Below are positions 24,169 through 32,323 of a stretch of DNA of 64,000 bases, one piece after another. How positions within the stretch are numbered: position 1 is the first letter of the stretch; each line of letters starts with the position of its first letter. Source of the stretch: DATFVA01 sp963774455 (lineage in GTDB: Bacteria; Bacteroidota; Ignavibacteria; Ignavibacteriales; Ignavibacteriaceae); contig CAVZFD010000005.1 in NCBI GenBank assembly GCA_963774455.1, positions 1,612,001-1,676,000 of the forward strand, in the 5' to 3' direction. The notes under the pieces were generated by a model that was not told the origin of the DNA, searched no databases, and saw nothing but the letters and a program-made list of their open reading frames with translations. The translations under genes were made by a program, and so were the position numbers.

Positions 24169-25380
24169 TTATTTAGCCGGCTGAAGATTCATTTCACTCA
24201 CTATTTGTGCAGTATCCAGGGCAATAACCAGTTCCTCATTTGTAGATATTTTCATTACTTTAACACGTGATTCATCCGAAGAAATAATTTCTTCGTGCTT
24301 ATCGTTCCTGGAAGTATCTATGTTAATACCCAGGAAGTCAAGGTTGCTGCAGACGGTTTCTCTCACCATAGCTGAATTCTCCCCTATTCCGCCCGTAAAC
24401 ACAAGAGCATCCAGTCCTCCCATTGCAGCAGTATAGGCTCCAACATATTTTTTAATCCTGTAGCAGAATACATCAAATGCGAAATCCGATCTTTTATGGC
24501 CTTCTTTCATAGCAACCTGAATCTCACGCATATCGCTGCTTTCACCGCTGATCCCTATCAAACCGCTGTGCTTATTCAGAAGAGTTCCTGCCTCACTAAG
24601 AGAGAGCCCCTCTTTACCCATAATATAGAGAATCAATGAAGGATCAAGGTCGCCGCTGCGAGTACCCATCAGGAGGCCTTCCAGGGGAGTGAATCCCATT
24701 GTGGTATCAATAGATTTTCCGTTATTTACAGCGGCCATACTGCACCCGTTGCCAAGGTGAGCAGTTATTATTTTTAGGTCGCTAAGTTTTTTACCTAAAA
24801 TTTCAGCTGCACGATTTGAAACAAAGTAATGAGAAGTTCCATGGAAACCGTATCTTCTTATCTTATACTTTTTATAAAGCTCATATGGTATACCGTACAG
24901 GTATGCCCTGGGAGGCATTTTAGTATGGAATGCAGTATCAAACACGCTGCACTGGGGTGTATCGGGCAAAATCCTTTTAACTGCCTGTATACCCTTAATA
25001 TTAGGGGGGTTATGAAGCGGGGCGAGCTCAATGTTTTCCTGCAGCACCTGCATTACTTCATCTGTTATAAGCACACTATCAGAAAACGTTTCACCTCCGT
25101 GTACCACCCTATGCCCTACAGCTTCAATATCGCTTTTATCATCGATTACTCCGTGGTTTTTACTGAGCATTACGCCAAGCACATATTCAATTCCGATAGC
25201 ATGATCCAGGATTTCACCGACAATCTTTATCTGGTCGCCATCATATCTCTGGTGTGTAAGCACAGCACTGCTCATGCCTATTCGTTCGACGATTCCTTTA
25301 GCCAGTGCTGTCTGTTTATCAGTATCAATAAACTGGTATTTTATTGATGAACTTCCGCAGTTAAGAACTAATATCTTCAT
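24169..25380 (-). CDS. ackA: Acetate kinase
   Basis: 403 residues, full length. VLNCGSSSIKYQFID at the N-terminus carries the Asn and Ser of the first phosphate loop. HRVVHGGE gives the Arg of the acetate site, and FDTAFH, RRYGFHGTSHYFV and AHLGNGCSMAAV follow. GFTPLEGLLMGTRSGDLDP, the catalytic Asp block and FTGGIGENSAMVRE complete the signature. It makes ATP from acetyl phosphate in acetate fermentation, or the reverse. No pta gene is visible. It follows the 3-hydroxyacyl-CoA dehydrogenase by 30 bp, which suggests a shared transcript in fermentative metabolism. Confidence 0.97.
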   Translation of the reverse strand: MKILVLNCGSSSIKYQFIDTDKQTALAKGIVERIGMSSAVLTHQRYDGDQIKIVGEILDHAIGIEYVLGVMLSKNHGVIDDKSDIEAVGHRVVHGGETFSDSVLITDEVMQVLQENIELAPLHNPPNIKGIQAVKRILPDTPQCSVFDTAFHTKMPPRAYLYGIPYELYKKYKIRRYGFHGTSHYFVSNRAAEILGKKLSDLKIITAHLGNGCSMAAVNNGKSIDTTMGFTPLEGLLMGTRSGDLDPSLILYIMGKEGLSLSEAGTLLNKHSGLIGISGESSDMREIQVAMKEGHKRSDFAFDVFCYRIKKYVGAYTAAMGGLDALVFTGGIGENSAMVRETVCSNLDFLGINIDTSRNDKHEEIISSDESRVKVMKISTNEELVIALDTAQIVSEMNLQPAK

Positions 25381-25409
25381 ATTTCAATTTCCTGGTAAAT
25401 TTTATTAAG

Positions 25410-26348
25410 TTATTCGGAAATTATTCTTCCGTTGTTATCATACTTATAAAAACCTTCCCCGGTTTTTTTACCGAGTTTTCTTTCCCTTACAAGTTTTCTT
25501 AAGATAGGACATGCGCGGTAGCGCGGTTCGCCCAGAGTCTTCCAGAGGGTCTCCATCCACGCAAGCACCTCATCCAATCCCATCATATCTGCCATCTCAA
25601 GCGGTCCGTATGCAAAGTTATAACCCAGTTTCATTGCCGTATCTATATCCCTTGCGGTAGCAACCCCTTCAAGCAGTATATACATAGCCTCATTCAGCAG
25701 GGGCACGATAGCCCGTGTAGTTACGAAGCCCGGATATTCATAAACTTCAACAGGAGTCTTTCCAATTTTGGCGGCGAATTCTTTTATTATCTCCACTGTC
25801 AGGTTGGAGGTGTGAAGACATTTTACCAATTCCACAAGAGGGACTTTAGGAACAGGATGAAGGAAGTGCATGCCGATCACTTTATCCGCTCTGTTAGTAC
25901 TCTCCGCAAGCTTCGTCAAACTGAGGGTAGAGGTATTGGAAACAAAGATCGTATCTTTCTTTATCAGTTCATCAAGCTGTTTAAATATTCCTTTTTTTAA
26001 TTCAAAGTCCTCATCAACAGCTTCCACAAGCAGATCCGTTTCCTCAACATCGTCAAAGTCGAGATTCCATGAAATCCTGGAGAGGATTGATTTCTTTTCC
26101 GATTGAGTAAGGGACCATCTCTTTATTTCCCTGTCAAGCGATTCAGAAAGCTGAGCTTTAGCTTTTTCAAGAAAATCTTTGTTCTTTTCAATCAATCGTA
26201 CTTCAATACCCGCAGCTGCTATTGTCTGCGCTATTCCCTGGCCCATAACGCCTGCGCCAATAATTGTTACATTATCTATTCTCTCGTCGTTGTCATAGTT
26301 TTTTGTCCTGCTAAGCAGGTCTTCAAGTTTCAGATTCTCTTCTACCAT
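25410..26348 (-). CDS. 3-hydroxyacyl-CoA (3-hydroxybutyryl-CoA) dehydrogenase
   Basis: 312 residues. The NAD loop is VTIIGAGVMGQGIAQTIAAAG (about residues 27-47), with Glu at the end of the second strand (VRLIEKN), so NAD rather than NADP. VSNTSTLSLTKLA and GMHFLHPVPKVPLVELVK carry the catalytic His (H-F-L-H-P-V). EVYEYPGFVTTRAIVPLLNEAM and ATARDIDTAMKLGYNFAYGPLEMAD are the C-terminal domain blocks. Single-function enzyme of the HBDH/FadB-C class, acting in beta-oxidation or butyrate-type metabolism. It overlaps the upstream lipoprotein gene by 7 bp and precedes ackA by 30 bp. Confidence 0.93.
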   Translation of the reverse strand: MVEENLKLEDLLSRTKNYDNDERIDNVTIIGAGVMGQGIAQTIAAAGIEVRLIEKNKDFLEKAKAQLSESLDREIKRWSLTQSEKKSILSRISWNLDFDDVEETDLLVEAVDEDFELKKGIFKQLDELIKKDTIFVSNTSTLSLTKLAESTNRADKVIGMHFLHPVPKVPLVELVKCLHTSNLTVEIIKEFAAKIGKTPVEVYEYPGFVTTRAIVPLLNEAMYILLEGVATARDIDTAMKLGYNFAYGPLEMADMMGLDEVLAWMETLWKTLGEPRYRACPILRKLVRERKLGKKTGEGFYKYDNNGRIISE

Positions 26349-27313
26349 AATTTACCTTTAGATTTTTTACCCGGATTTTCAAGTTTGGTTAATTGTTGAA
26401 TATCGTTTAGTTCATCGTCTGAAAGATTAAGGTGAAAACGGATCAGTTTTCCCTCCCTGTTTACATCCATCTTTTCGAAAAGTTTTCCCAGCCTGTAATT
26501 TTTCTGTGAGAGAACGTTCATAGCAATTGCACCATTAACCGCGGAAGCCAGAAGGTAAGCATTGCCGGCGCTGCTGCATCCCAGAACTGATTCTATCTCT
26601 GTTCCGCCGTTATATTCCGCCGATATGGTGAAATTATCTATTGAAGACAAGATCTCCGGTGAAAGGAACTTTGAATCTTTTCCTGCGAGGCGGTCGAATA
26701 TGCCGGCTGCAAAGGCTCCTTTATCGGTTGCCATCCACAGGCCGTTCTTCTCTTTTATATTGTTGATTATCGAAATAAAATTTTCATTCGTCTTCAGCGT
26801 CTTACTCTCCACGCCCTTCAACAAATCTGTATAACCGTTCCCGTTTGAAACTATCATCATGTTTTCGCCCGGGAAATAAACCCTTACCGACGGTTTGTCT
26901 CTTATTGTGAATACACCGGGCGCATCAGTATTTTGAAAATCAGGAGACTTATCAAAATATCTTTTTACTCTTTCGTAATTCTTCTCAAATCTCACCACCA
27001 GAATGGCTTCATCCTCCCGGGTATTTGCAATTACGACTTCTTTAATCCCTTTTTTAATTCCGGTGCCGGTTTCTTCTTCAAATTTCTTAAGCCATGCGCC
27101 CGAAGGCTTTTGAGGAAGTGAGGAAATAAAATTTTCTTCGCCGTTTTTAGCCTTCCTGATCTCGCTCAGGTCGGCATACAAAAGATACTCTGTATTAAAC
27201 GGCAGATAATCGAAAAGTTCCCATTGAGAGGAGGTGATGCTGTCTGTTTTCGTTTTAGTTCCACAGGCAGCACAAAGAAAAAATAAAGGTAATATTACCA
27301 AGTACCGATACAT
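26342..27313 (-). CDS. Lipoprotein of unknown function in the ABC exporter operon
   Basis: 323 residues. Lipoprotein signal peptide with lipobox CAAC, Cys near residue 17, followed by Gly-Thr. The mature part, with FDYLPFNTEYLLYADLSEI, then alternating strands and helices (VVIANTREDEAILVVRF, VRVYFPGENMMIVSNG, ISAEYNGGTEIESVLGC), looks like two similar alpha/beta subdomains. I do not recognise the family; it resembles DUF3352-type periplasmic lipoproteins only loosely. It starts directly at the end of the ABC permease gene (27313/27314) and overlaps the next gene by 7 bp. It is therefore probably a translated part of the ABC operon, on the periplasmic face of a membrane. Confidence 0.65.
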   Translation of the reverse strand: MYRYLVILPLFFLCAACGTKTKTDSITSSQWELFDYLPFNTEYLLYADLSEIRKAKNGEENFISSLPQKPSGAWLKKFEEETGTGIKKGIKEVVIANTREDEAILVVRFEKNYERVKRYFDKSPDFQNTDAPGVFTIRDKPSVRVYFPGENMMIVSNGNGYTDLLKGVESKTLKTNENFISIINNIKEKNGLWMATDKGAFAAGIFDRLAGKDSKFLSPEILSSIDNFTISAEYNGGTEIESVLGCSSAGNAYLLASAVNGAIAMNVLSQKNYRLGKLFEKMDVNREGKLIRFHLNLSDDELNDIQQLTKLENPGKKSKGKLW

Positions 27314-28138
27314 CTAAAAATCTTTTTTTCTGAAAACTATAATGCTTAATATCATCATCAAAACTAAAAATATGAATGAGCTTATTAAAGGCTGAAAGTC
27401 CTCTACGCCTTTACCCGTGGCCAGGTTTGCAATCATTGTGCCCATTAGCTCGGACGTTTTAGGAATAAAGTAATAAATACTTTTTATTATTCCTTTAACC
27501 ATATCACTTTTGAAAAATATGTCAGCTCTTTCGTTAGCAAGTGCAAGCACTGGACTAAGTATCAGGAAGATGAAATATGCGAGCATCATCCCCAGCATTG
27601 AGCCTCTTGTAAGGATACCGCAGAACACAATAAGCGAATACAGAACAGCGAACGTAAATGTTATTATCAGGATCGACCACAAAAAGGTAGGGTCCCAGAA
27701 AGAAAATTTGAGAGCAATGATCAGCCAGATGCCAGTCACAAGTATGCCAATGTTTATGAGTACGACCAGCAGGCCGCCGGTAAACTTGCCCCAAAGAAGC
27801 TGCTGCCTTGAAACAGGTTTGCTGAGAAGGAGGTCGATATTTCCTTTCTCCAGCATATTGGGCACAAAGCTGGAGCTTGAAAATATAGCCAGAAGCAGTC
27901 CTAATCCCGCCAGCGGCGATATAATCATTATTTCCAACGTTGATACTATATTCCTGATAAAGAAATCGTTTCCTGTTTTATTTTCAAGGCCTGAAATAAT
28001 TGACTGAGTATCAACAAGACTGAAAATAAGGGCAGTAATAATTATCGCTAGAAGTGATATTCCGATGAAGAACAGGAACACCTTCCTTGCCATTGCTTCT
28101 TTCAGTGTAAAGAGAGTCATCAGGTATATATTTTTCAT
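27314..28138 (-). CDS. ABC transporter permease (ABC-2 type)
   Basis: 274 residues with six predicted membrane helices, at about residues 18-42, 70-92, 108-140, 146-172, 179-200 and 252-272. This is the usual ABC-2/exporter permease topology. A large extracytoplasmic loop lies between helices 1 and 2. It overlaps the ATPase gene by 4 bp (ATGA-type) and ends exactly where the lipoprotein begins. Substrate unknown; such two-gene exporters move drugs, lipids or peptides, or anchor other machines (NosY/GldF-like). A GldF relationship is possible but not evident. Confidence 0.88.
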   Translation of the reverse strand: MKNIYLMTLFTLKEAMARKVFLFFIGISLLAIIITALIFSLVDTQSIISGLENKTGNDFFIRNIVSTLEIMIISPLAGLGLLLAIFSSSSFVPNMLEKGNIDLLLSKPVSRQQLLWGKFTGGLLVVLINIGILVTGIWLIIALKFSFWDPTFLWSILIITFTFAVLYSLIVFCGILTRGSMLGMMLAYFIFLILSPVLALANERADIFFKSDMVKGIIKSIYYFIPKTSELMGTMIANLATGKGVEDFQPLISSFIFLVLMMILSIIVFRKKDF

Positions 28139-29067
28139 ATCGACTGCTCCGTTTCTGATTCTTTTATCAGTGATATGAACATATCTTCAAGGGTACTTTT
28201 CTCTTTTATAACACCTGATATCAAAACGTTGTTTTCCCTGAGATAATCGATAATAGAGTTCAGCTGTTTTGTATCAGAGGCTTTGACCACATATGTGTTG
28301 TCCTGCAGAGGACTTACTATAACACCGTTATAATTTTCGGGTATCTTAAAAGCAAATCCTGGTTCAATAGTCAGCCTGTATTCTTCTTTCTTTTCGGTTA
28401 ATTCCCTTACAGTGCCCTCTCTTAATAGTTTCCCTTTATTAAGTATTGCAACGCGATCCGTCATCAATTCCACTTCCGACAAGAGATGACTATTAAGAAA
28501 TATCGTTTTCGATTGTGCTTTTAACTCAAGGAGAATATCCCTGATCTCTTTTCTTCCGATAGGATCAACACCGTCTGTCGGCTCATCCAGGAAAATAAGC
28601 TCAGGATCATTTATCATTGCCTGGGCAAGTCCGAGCCTCTGCATCATTCCCTTGGAATAAGTTTTAACCTTAGCTTTCTTCCATTTTGAAAGTTTCATCA
28701 AATCAAGGAGTTCATCAATTTTTTTATTCAGGGAAGCGCCCTCAAGACCGCTGAGTTTTCCGAAGAACTTCAATACCTCTCCCCCTGAAAGGTAACCCGG
28801 ATATCGATGATTCTCGGGCAGATAGCCGATCTTCCTTTTAACCTGGTAATCCGAAAGATCATGGTTCAGCATATAAGCCTGTCCTGAGGTCGGGAATGTT
28901 ATACTAAGCAGGATTTTAATTAAAGTTGTTTTGCCGGCACCATTAGGACCCAACAGACCGAAGATCGTTCCCTGTTCAATAGAAAGGTTTAACCCGGAGA
29001 GGGCAAGAACCTTTTTAGCTCCTGATGAGTAGAATTTTGTAAGCTCCCTGGTTTCAATAATCGGCAT
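28135..29067 (-). CDS. ABC transporter ATP-binding protein
   Basis: 310 residues. Walker A GPNGAGKTT (about residues 39-47), Q-loop at GYLPENH, signature YSKGMMQRLGLAQAM, Walker B LIFLDEPTDGVDP and switch His in NSHLLSEVE are all present. The last 80 residues form a small C-terminal domain after the ATPase core, as in ABC-2 exporters of the CcmA/NatA type. It drives the permease at 27314-28138, whose start it overlaps by 4 bp. It is the first gene of a run that continues with the permease, a lipoprotein, the 3-hydroxyacyl-CoA dehydrogenase and ackA. Confidence 0.95.
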   Translation of the reverse strand: MPIIETRELTKFYSSGAKKVLALSGLNLSIEQGTIFGLLGPNGAGKTTLIKILLSITFPTSGQAYMLNHDLSDYQVKRKIGYLPENHRYPGYLSGGEVLKFFGKLSGLEGASLNKKIDELLDLMKLSKWKKAKVKTYSKGMMQRLGLAQAMINDPELIFLDEPTDGVDPIGRKEIRDILLELKAQSKTIFLNSHLLSEVELMTDRVAILNKGKLLREGTVRELTEKKEEYRLTIEPGFAFKIPENYNGVIVSPLQDNTYVVKASDTKQLNSIIDYLRENNVLISGVIKEKSTLEDMFISLIKESETEQSI

Positions 29068-29350
29068 ATTTTAAGTTTATTTTAATAATCTAAAGTATAA
29101 ATTTAACTAAAATTGATATGATCTGTTAGCAATTGATTGATTAATCGGGTTAAATTAGCGGATTATAAGGATTATAACGGAAGGTTTTACCCTCCATGTT
29201 TATATTTTCCACAGAATATTTGTCAGTAGATAAGGTTTTTATTCATCTAACAATGATTATGCTGCACGCCTGCCCGAGAACAGATTAATCAGGAGATGCT
29301 GCTTATGCTATTGCTGAGGACCGGGGTTAACTTATTGAAGGTTGAAAATA
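29068..29350. other. Intergenic gap without a recognisable gene
   Basis: It lies between the ABC ATPase start and the terminator of the upstream T9SS gene. It must hold the promoter of the ABC run. No ORF, repeat or clear promoter box was identified. Confidence 0.4.
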
Positions 29351-29386
29351 AAACCGGCTCACACACAACAATGGGTGAGCCGGCTT
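29351..29386 (-). terminator. Rho-independent terminator of the T9SS beta-propeller gene
   Basis: The minus strand reads AGCCGGCTCACC, a loop, then GTGAGCCGGTTTTATTTTC. The stem is about 10 bp and GC-rich, and is followed by a T-rich tract. It lies 6 bp after the stop codon of the 29392-32169 gene. Confidence 0.8.
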
Positions 29387-29391
29387 AAATT

Positions 29392-32169
29392 TTATTTTAC
29401 AAGAACGATTTTGCGGCTGTCTTTGAACAAGCTGTGATTCTGCATATCAGAAACTTCTAGTGTATAGACATAAATTCCTGAAGCAAAATCTTTTGCATTC
29501 CAGGTTACCTGGTAATTTCCTGAAGCCTGTGCAGAATTAACGAGCTCGCTGACCCTCTCACCGAGAGAATTGAAAACAGACAGCGTAACATTAGCTTCAA
29601 CGGGTATTGAATACTTTATAGTAGTTGCCGGATTAAAAGGATTAGGATAATTCTGTGCAAGAAGTACCTTGCCGGGAACAAAATCGAAATCTGCAGATAC
29701 CTGGTTTGAGTATTCAAAGGTTCCATCAAAATCGACCTGTTTCAACCGGTAAAGCACACGACCCCCATAATTTTCAGTCATCGCATCATCCGTAAATCCG
29801 TATGAATGCCTTTCGGTTGAAGTTCCGTTTCCATTCACAAATCCTATCGTATTCCAATCCTGATTCTTAAGCTTTCTTTCTACTTCAAATCCCCTATTAT
29901 TGGTTTCAGTCGAAGTTTCCCAATTTAGTTCCACATTATTTTTATCAACAGATGCACTGAAGGAAGCAAGCTCAACAGGCACATAAAAATCGATATAGGC
30001 CTCATAAACGCCTCTGCCATGGGTTCCTGCTCTAAGGGTGTGAGTCTGCGACGAATAATCAAGATGCATAACAAGGGTATTAGGAATACCGTCAGCCAGT
30101 TCAACCCAATTAACGCCGTCGTTCTGAGTAAGGAATACACCTATATCCGTAGCGGCAAAATAAGTTTTCGGATGTGAACTATCCTCTGTATAAATGAAAA
30201 CATCATTAACAGGAGTATCAGGCAAATCACCATTCACGTTTTTCCAGTCGGCACCGCTAGTTTCTGTTGTATAGATCTTTGAGCCGCCGAGACCGTAAAA
30301 AGTTACAATGAAAAACCTTTCATCATCCGGGTGTACGTATATTGATGATATTGTTTTATTAGGAAGACCGGTGCTGATATTTGTCCAATTAACACCGCCG
30401 TCACTTGACGAGAATATCTTGCTGCCTGATGCAGCAAGCATAACAGAAGGATTTGATTTGCTGATTGCGAGTTCACTTACAGCACCGCTTCCGTTAATAT
30501 TCCCCGAAATGGGAGTCCAGTTAGCACCATTGTTAGTTGATTTATATACTCTTTGACGGGCAACATAAAAGGTACCTGAGATATCGGGATGATGAATAAT
30601 AGGTGCAACCCACACGACATTTTCACTCTGATCAATTCCTGTCATCGAGTTGTAGTACCAGTTATTGCCGTTATTGTATGTCCTTGTTAAACCGCCATTC
30701 TGTGTCTCCCCTATTATATAATTCTGATCAAAAGGATTAAAAGCCACCTCGCCGCCGTCACCGCCGAACGCCGCAGACCAGGCGAGAGTAGAAAATGTCT
30801 GCTGAGTGCCGTTATCCTGGGTACCGCCAAGCAATCTACCGGGGTCAAAGGGACTGGTTGTAATCCGGTAAAACTGGGTCAGCGTCAGGTTCTGGTTCAT
30901 ATTAGTAAAAGCACTGCCGTTATTAATTGTTTTGTAAATTCCGCCGTCATTGCAGATAAAGAAAGTATTCGCATCCTGCGGATCGAAGAAAAGATAATGC
31001 TGATCCGGATGAACCGAACCGTTACTATAAGAATTAGTTATGTTCACAAAAGAAGTTCCGCCGTTAGTTGTACGGAAAACATCTATCGTACCTACATATG
31101 CATCATCCGGATTGTTAGGATTTACAATGCAGTACATATCATACCAGGCCTGTCCTCCTTCAAAATCCGTTGAAGGAGATACCTGGGAAAATGTCACGCC
31201 AAAATCAGTTGATTTGAAAACTTTGAATGCTGAAGAAGAATAAGATGCAGAATACATATAAGCCGGGTTACTATAGCAATAGTCGAAATGATTCCTTTCA
31301 CCCAGAGTCCAACCTGAACTGAATGAGGAGAAATTATTTCCTCCATCCACAGAACGCTTAAAGCCCGTTCCTGATCCTGACACAAAAACGGTGTCTCCTG
31401 AAGGAGTGAATCTAACTTCGTCACAACGTCCTCCCAGTTTTATTGACCATGAGTTACCGCTGTCAGTGCTTTTGTAGAGTCCTGCCGAACCCATTGCAGC
31501 AAGCAGCTCATTATTATAACCGGGACGAATAACTATTCTCGAAAAATAGGTATGAGCAGGCAGTCCTGCCGTTATCTGCGTCCATGAAGCCCCGCCATCG
31601 GTCGACTTCAATAAACCAAGACCCGAATAAGAAGCTCCGCTATATGTAGCTTCCCCGGTTCCTGCATACACAATCTGCGGATTGTCGGGATCAAGGACAA
31701 TAGCCCCCATCGACATTGAAGCCTGGTTATCCGTTAACGGCATCCAGTTTATGCCTGCGTCGGTTGATTTCCATACTCCGCCGTAAGCAGGACCAATATA
31801 AATAACATCCGGATCCTGGGGATCATAGGTTCCCGAAACAATCCTTGAGGAAATTTTTCCATAATTGAAATATTCACCCGGGGTAGGACCAAGACTTACC
31901 CAGGTAACACTGCCGTCGGCAAAATTATTTTTTTCTCTCAGGGCATCACGCTGTTCGATAGCCTTTGCATATGCGTCAGCCGGTATATAATTGTTTGGAT
32001 ATGCGCGCTGCTCAAAGAAGCGCCACTCCCTGATAAACGCCTTTGAATGCTTTACCTGGTCAGGTGCGTTGCTGTAAACGGTATTCTCCAGTTGCTGGTC
32101 GCGGTACTCCACTTGTGAGAAAACCGCCTGAGCCAGGATAAATGAAAGAAGAATTGTAAATAGTTTCAT
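29392..32169 (-). CDS. Secreted BNR/VPS10-like beta-propeller protein with T9SS sorting tail
   Basis: 925 residues. Signal peptide (LFTILLSFILAQAVFS). From about 60 to 720 there are many Asp-box type repeats: KSTDAGINWMPL, KSTDGGASWTQI, KSTDSGNSWSIK, RTTNGGTSFVNI, KTINNGSAFTNM, KSTNNGANWTPI and SSSDGGVNWTNI. Each is S-x-D-x-G-x-x-W within a propeller blade, as in sialidases and sortilin/VPS10 propellers. A fibronectin-like domain, FEVERKLKNQDWNTIGF, then the sorting domain QNYPNPFNPATTIKYSIP (about 845 to 925) follow. Asp-boxes are structural and do not by themselves show glycosidase activity. No catalytic signature is evident. It is likely an adhesin or glycan/peptide-binding surface protein. 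The gene stands alone, facing away from recQ. Confidence 0.88.
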   Translation of the reverse strand: MKLFTILLSFILAQAVFSQVEYRDQQLENTVYSNAPDQVKHSKAFIREWRFFEQRAYPNNYIPADAYAKAIEQRDALREKNNFADGSVTWVSLGPTPGEYFNYGKISSRIVSGTYDPQDPDVIYIGPAYGGVWKSTDAGINWMPLTDNQASMSMGAIVLDPDNPQIVYAGTGEATYSGASYSGLGLLKSTDGGASWTQITAGLPAHTYFSRIVIRPGYNNELLAAMGSAGLYKSTDSGNSWSIKLGGRCDEVRFTPSGDTVFVSGSGTGFKRSVDGGNNFSSFSSGWTLGERNHFDYCYSNPAYMYSASYSSSAFKVFKSTDFGVTFSQVSPSTDFEGGQAWYDMYCIVNPNNPDDAYVGTIDVFRTTNGGTSFVNITNSYSNGSVHPDQHYLFFDPQDANTFFICNDGGIYKTINNGSAFTNMNQNLTLTQFYRITTSPFDPGRLLGGTQDNGTQQTFSTLAWSAAFGGDGGEVAFNPFDQNYIIGETQNGGLTRTYNNGNNWYYNSMTGIDQSENVVWVAPIIHHPDISGTFYVARQRVYKSTNNGANWTPISGNINGSGAVSELAISKSNPSVMLAASGSKIFSSSDGGVNWTNISTGLPNKTISSIYVHPDDERFFIVTFYGLGGSKIYTTETSGADWKNVNGDLPDTPVNDVFIYTEDSSHPKTYFAATDIGVFLTQNDGVNWVELADGIPNTLVMHLDYSSQTHTLRAGTHGRGVYEAYIDFYVPVELASFSASVDKNNVELNWETSTETNNRGFEVERKLKNQDWNTIGFVNGNGTSTERHSYGFTDDAMTENYGGRVLYRLKQVDFDGTFEYSNQVSADFDFVPGKVLLAQNYPNPFNPATTIKYSIPVEANVTLSVFNSLGERVSELVNSAQASGNYQVTWNAKDFASGIYVYTLEVSDMQNHSLFKDSRKIVLVK

Positions 32170-32323
32170 AACAGGGGCCTTTTATATTTTATTGGTCGGA
32201 TGGTAAATTTCCACATTATTATAAATATGCCGGGTATTGATCAGATAAATTAATATCAACATTACAATTTATGAAAATTATCTTTTTATTTGTAACTACA
32301 CTTAAAATAAATTTATAGTATCA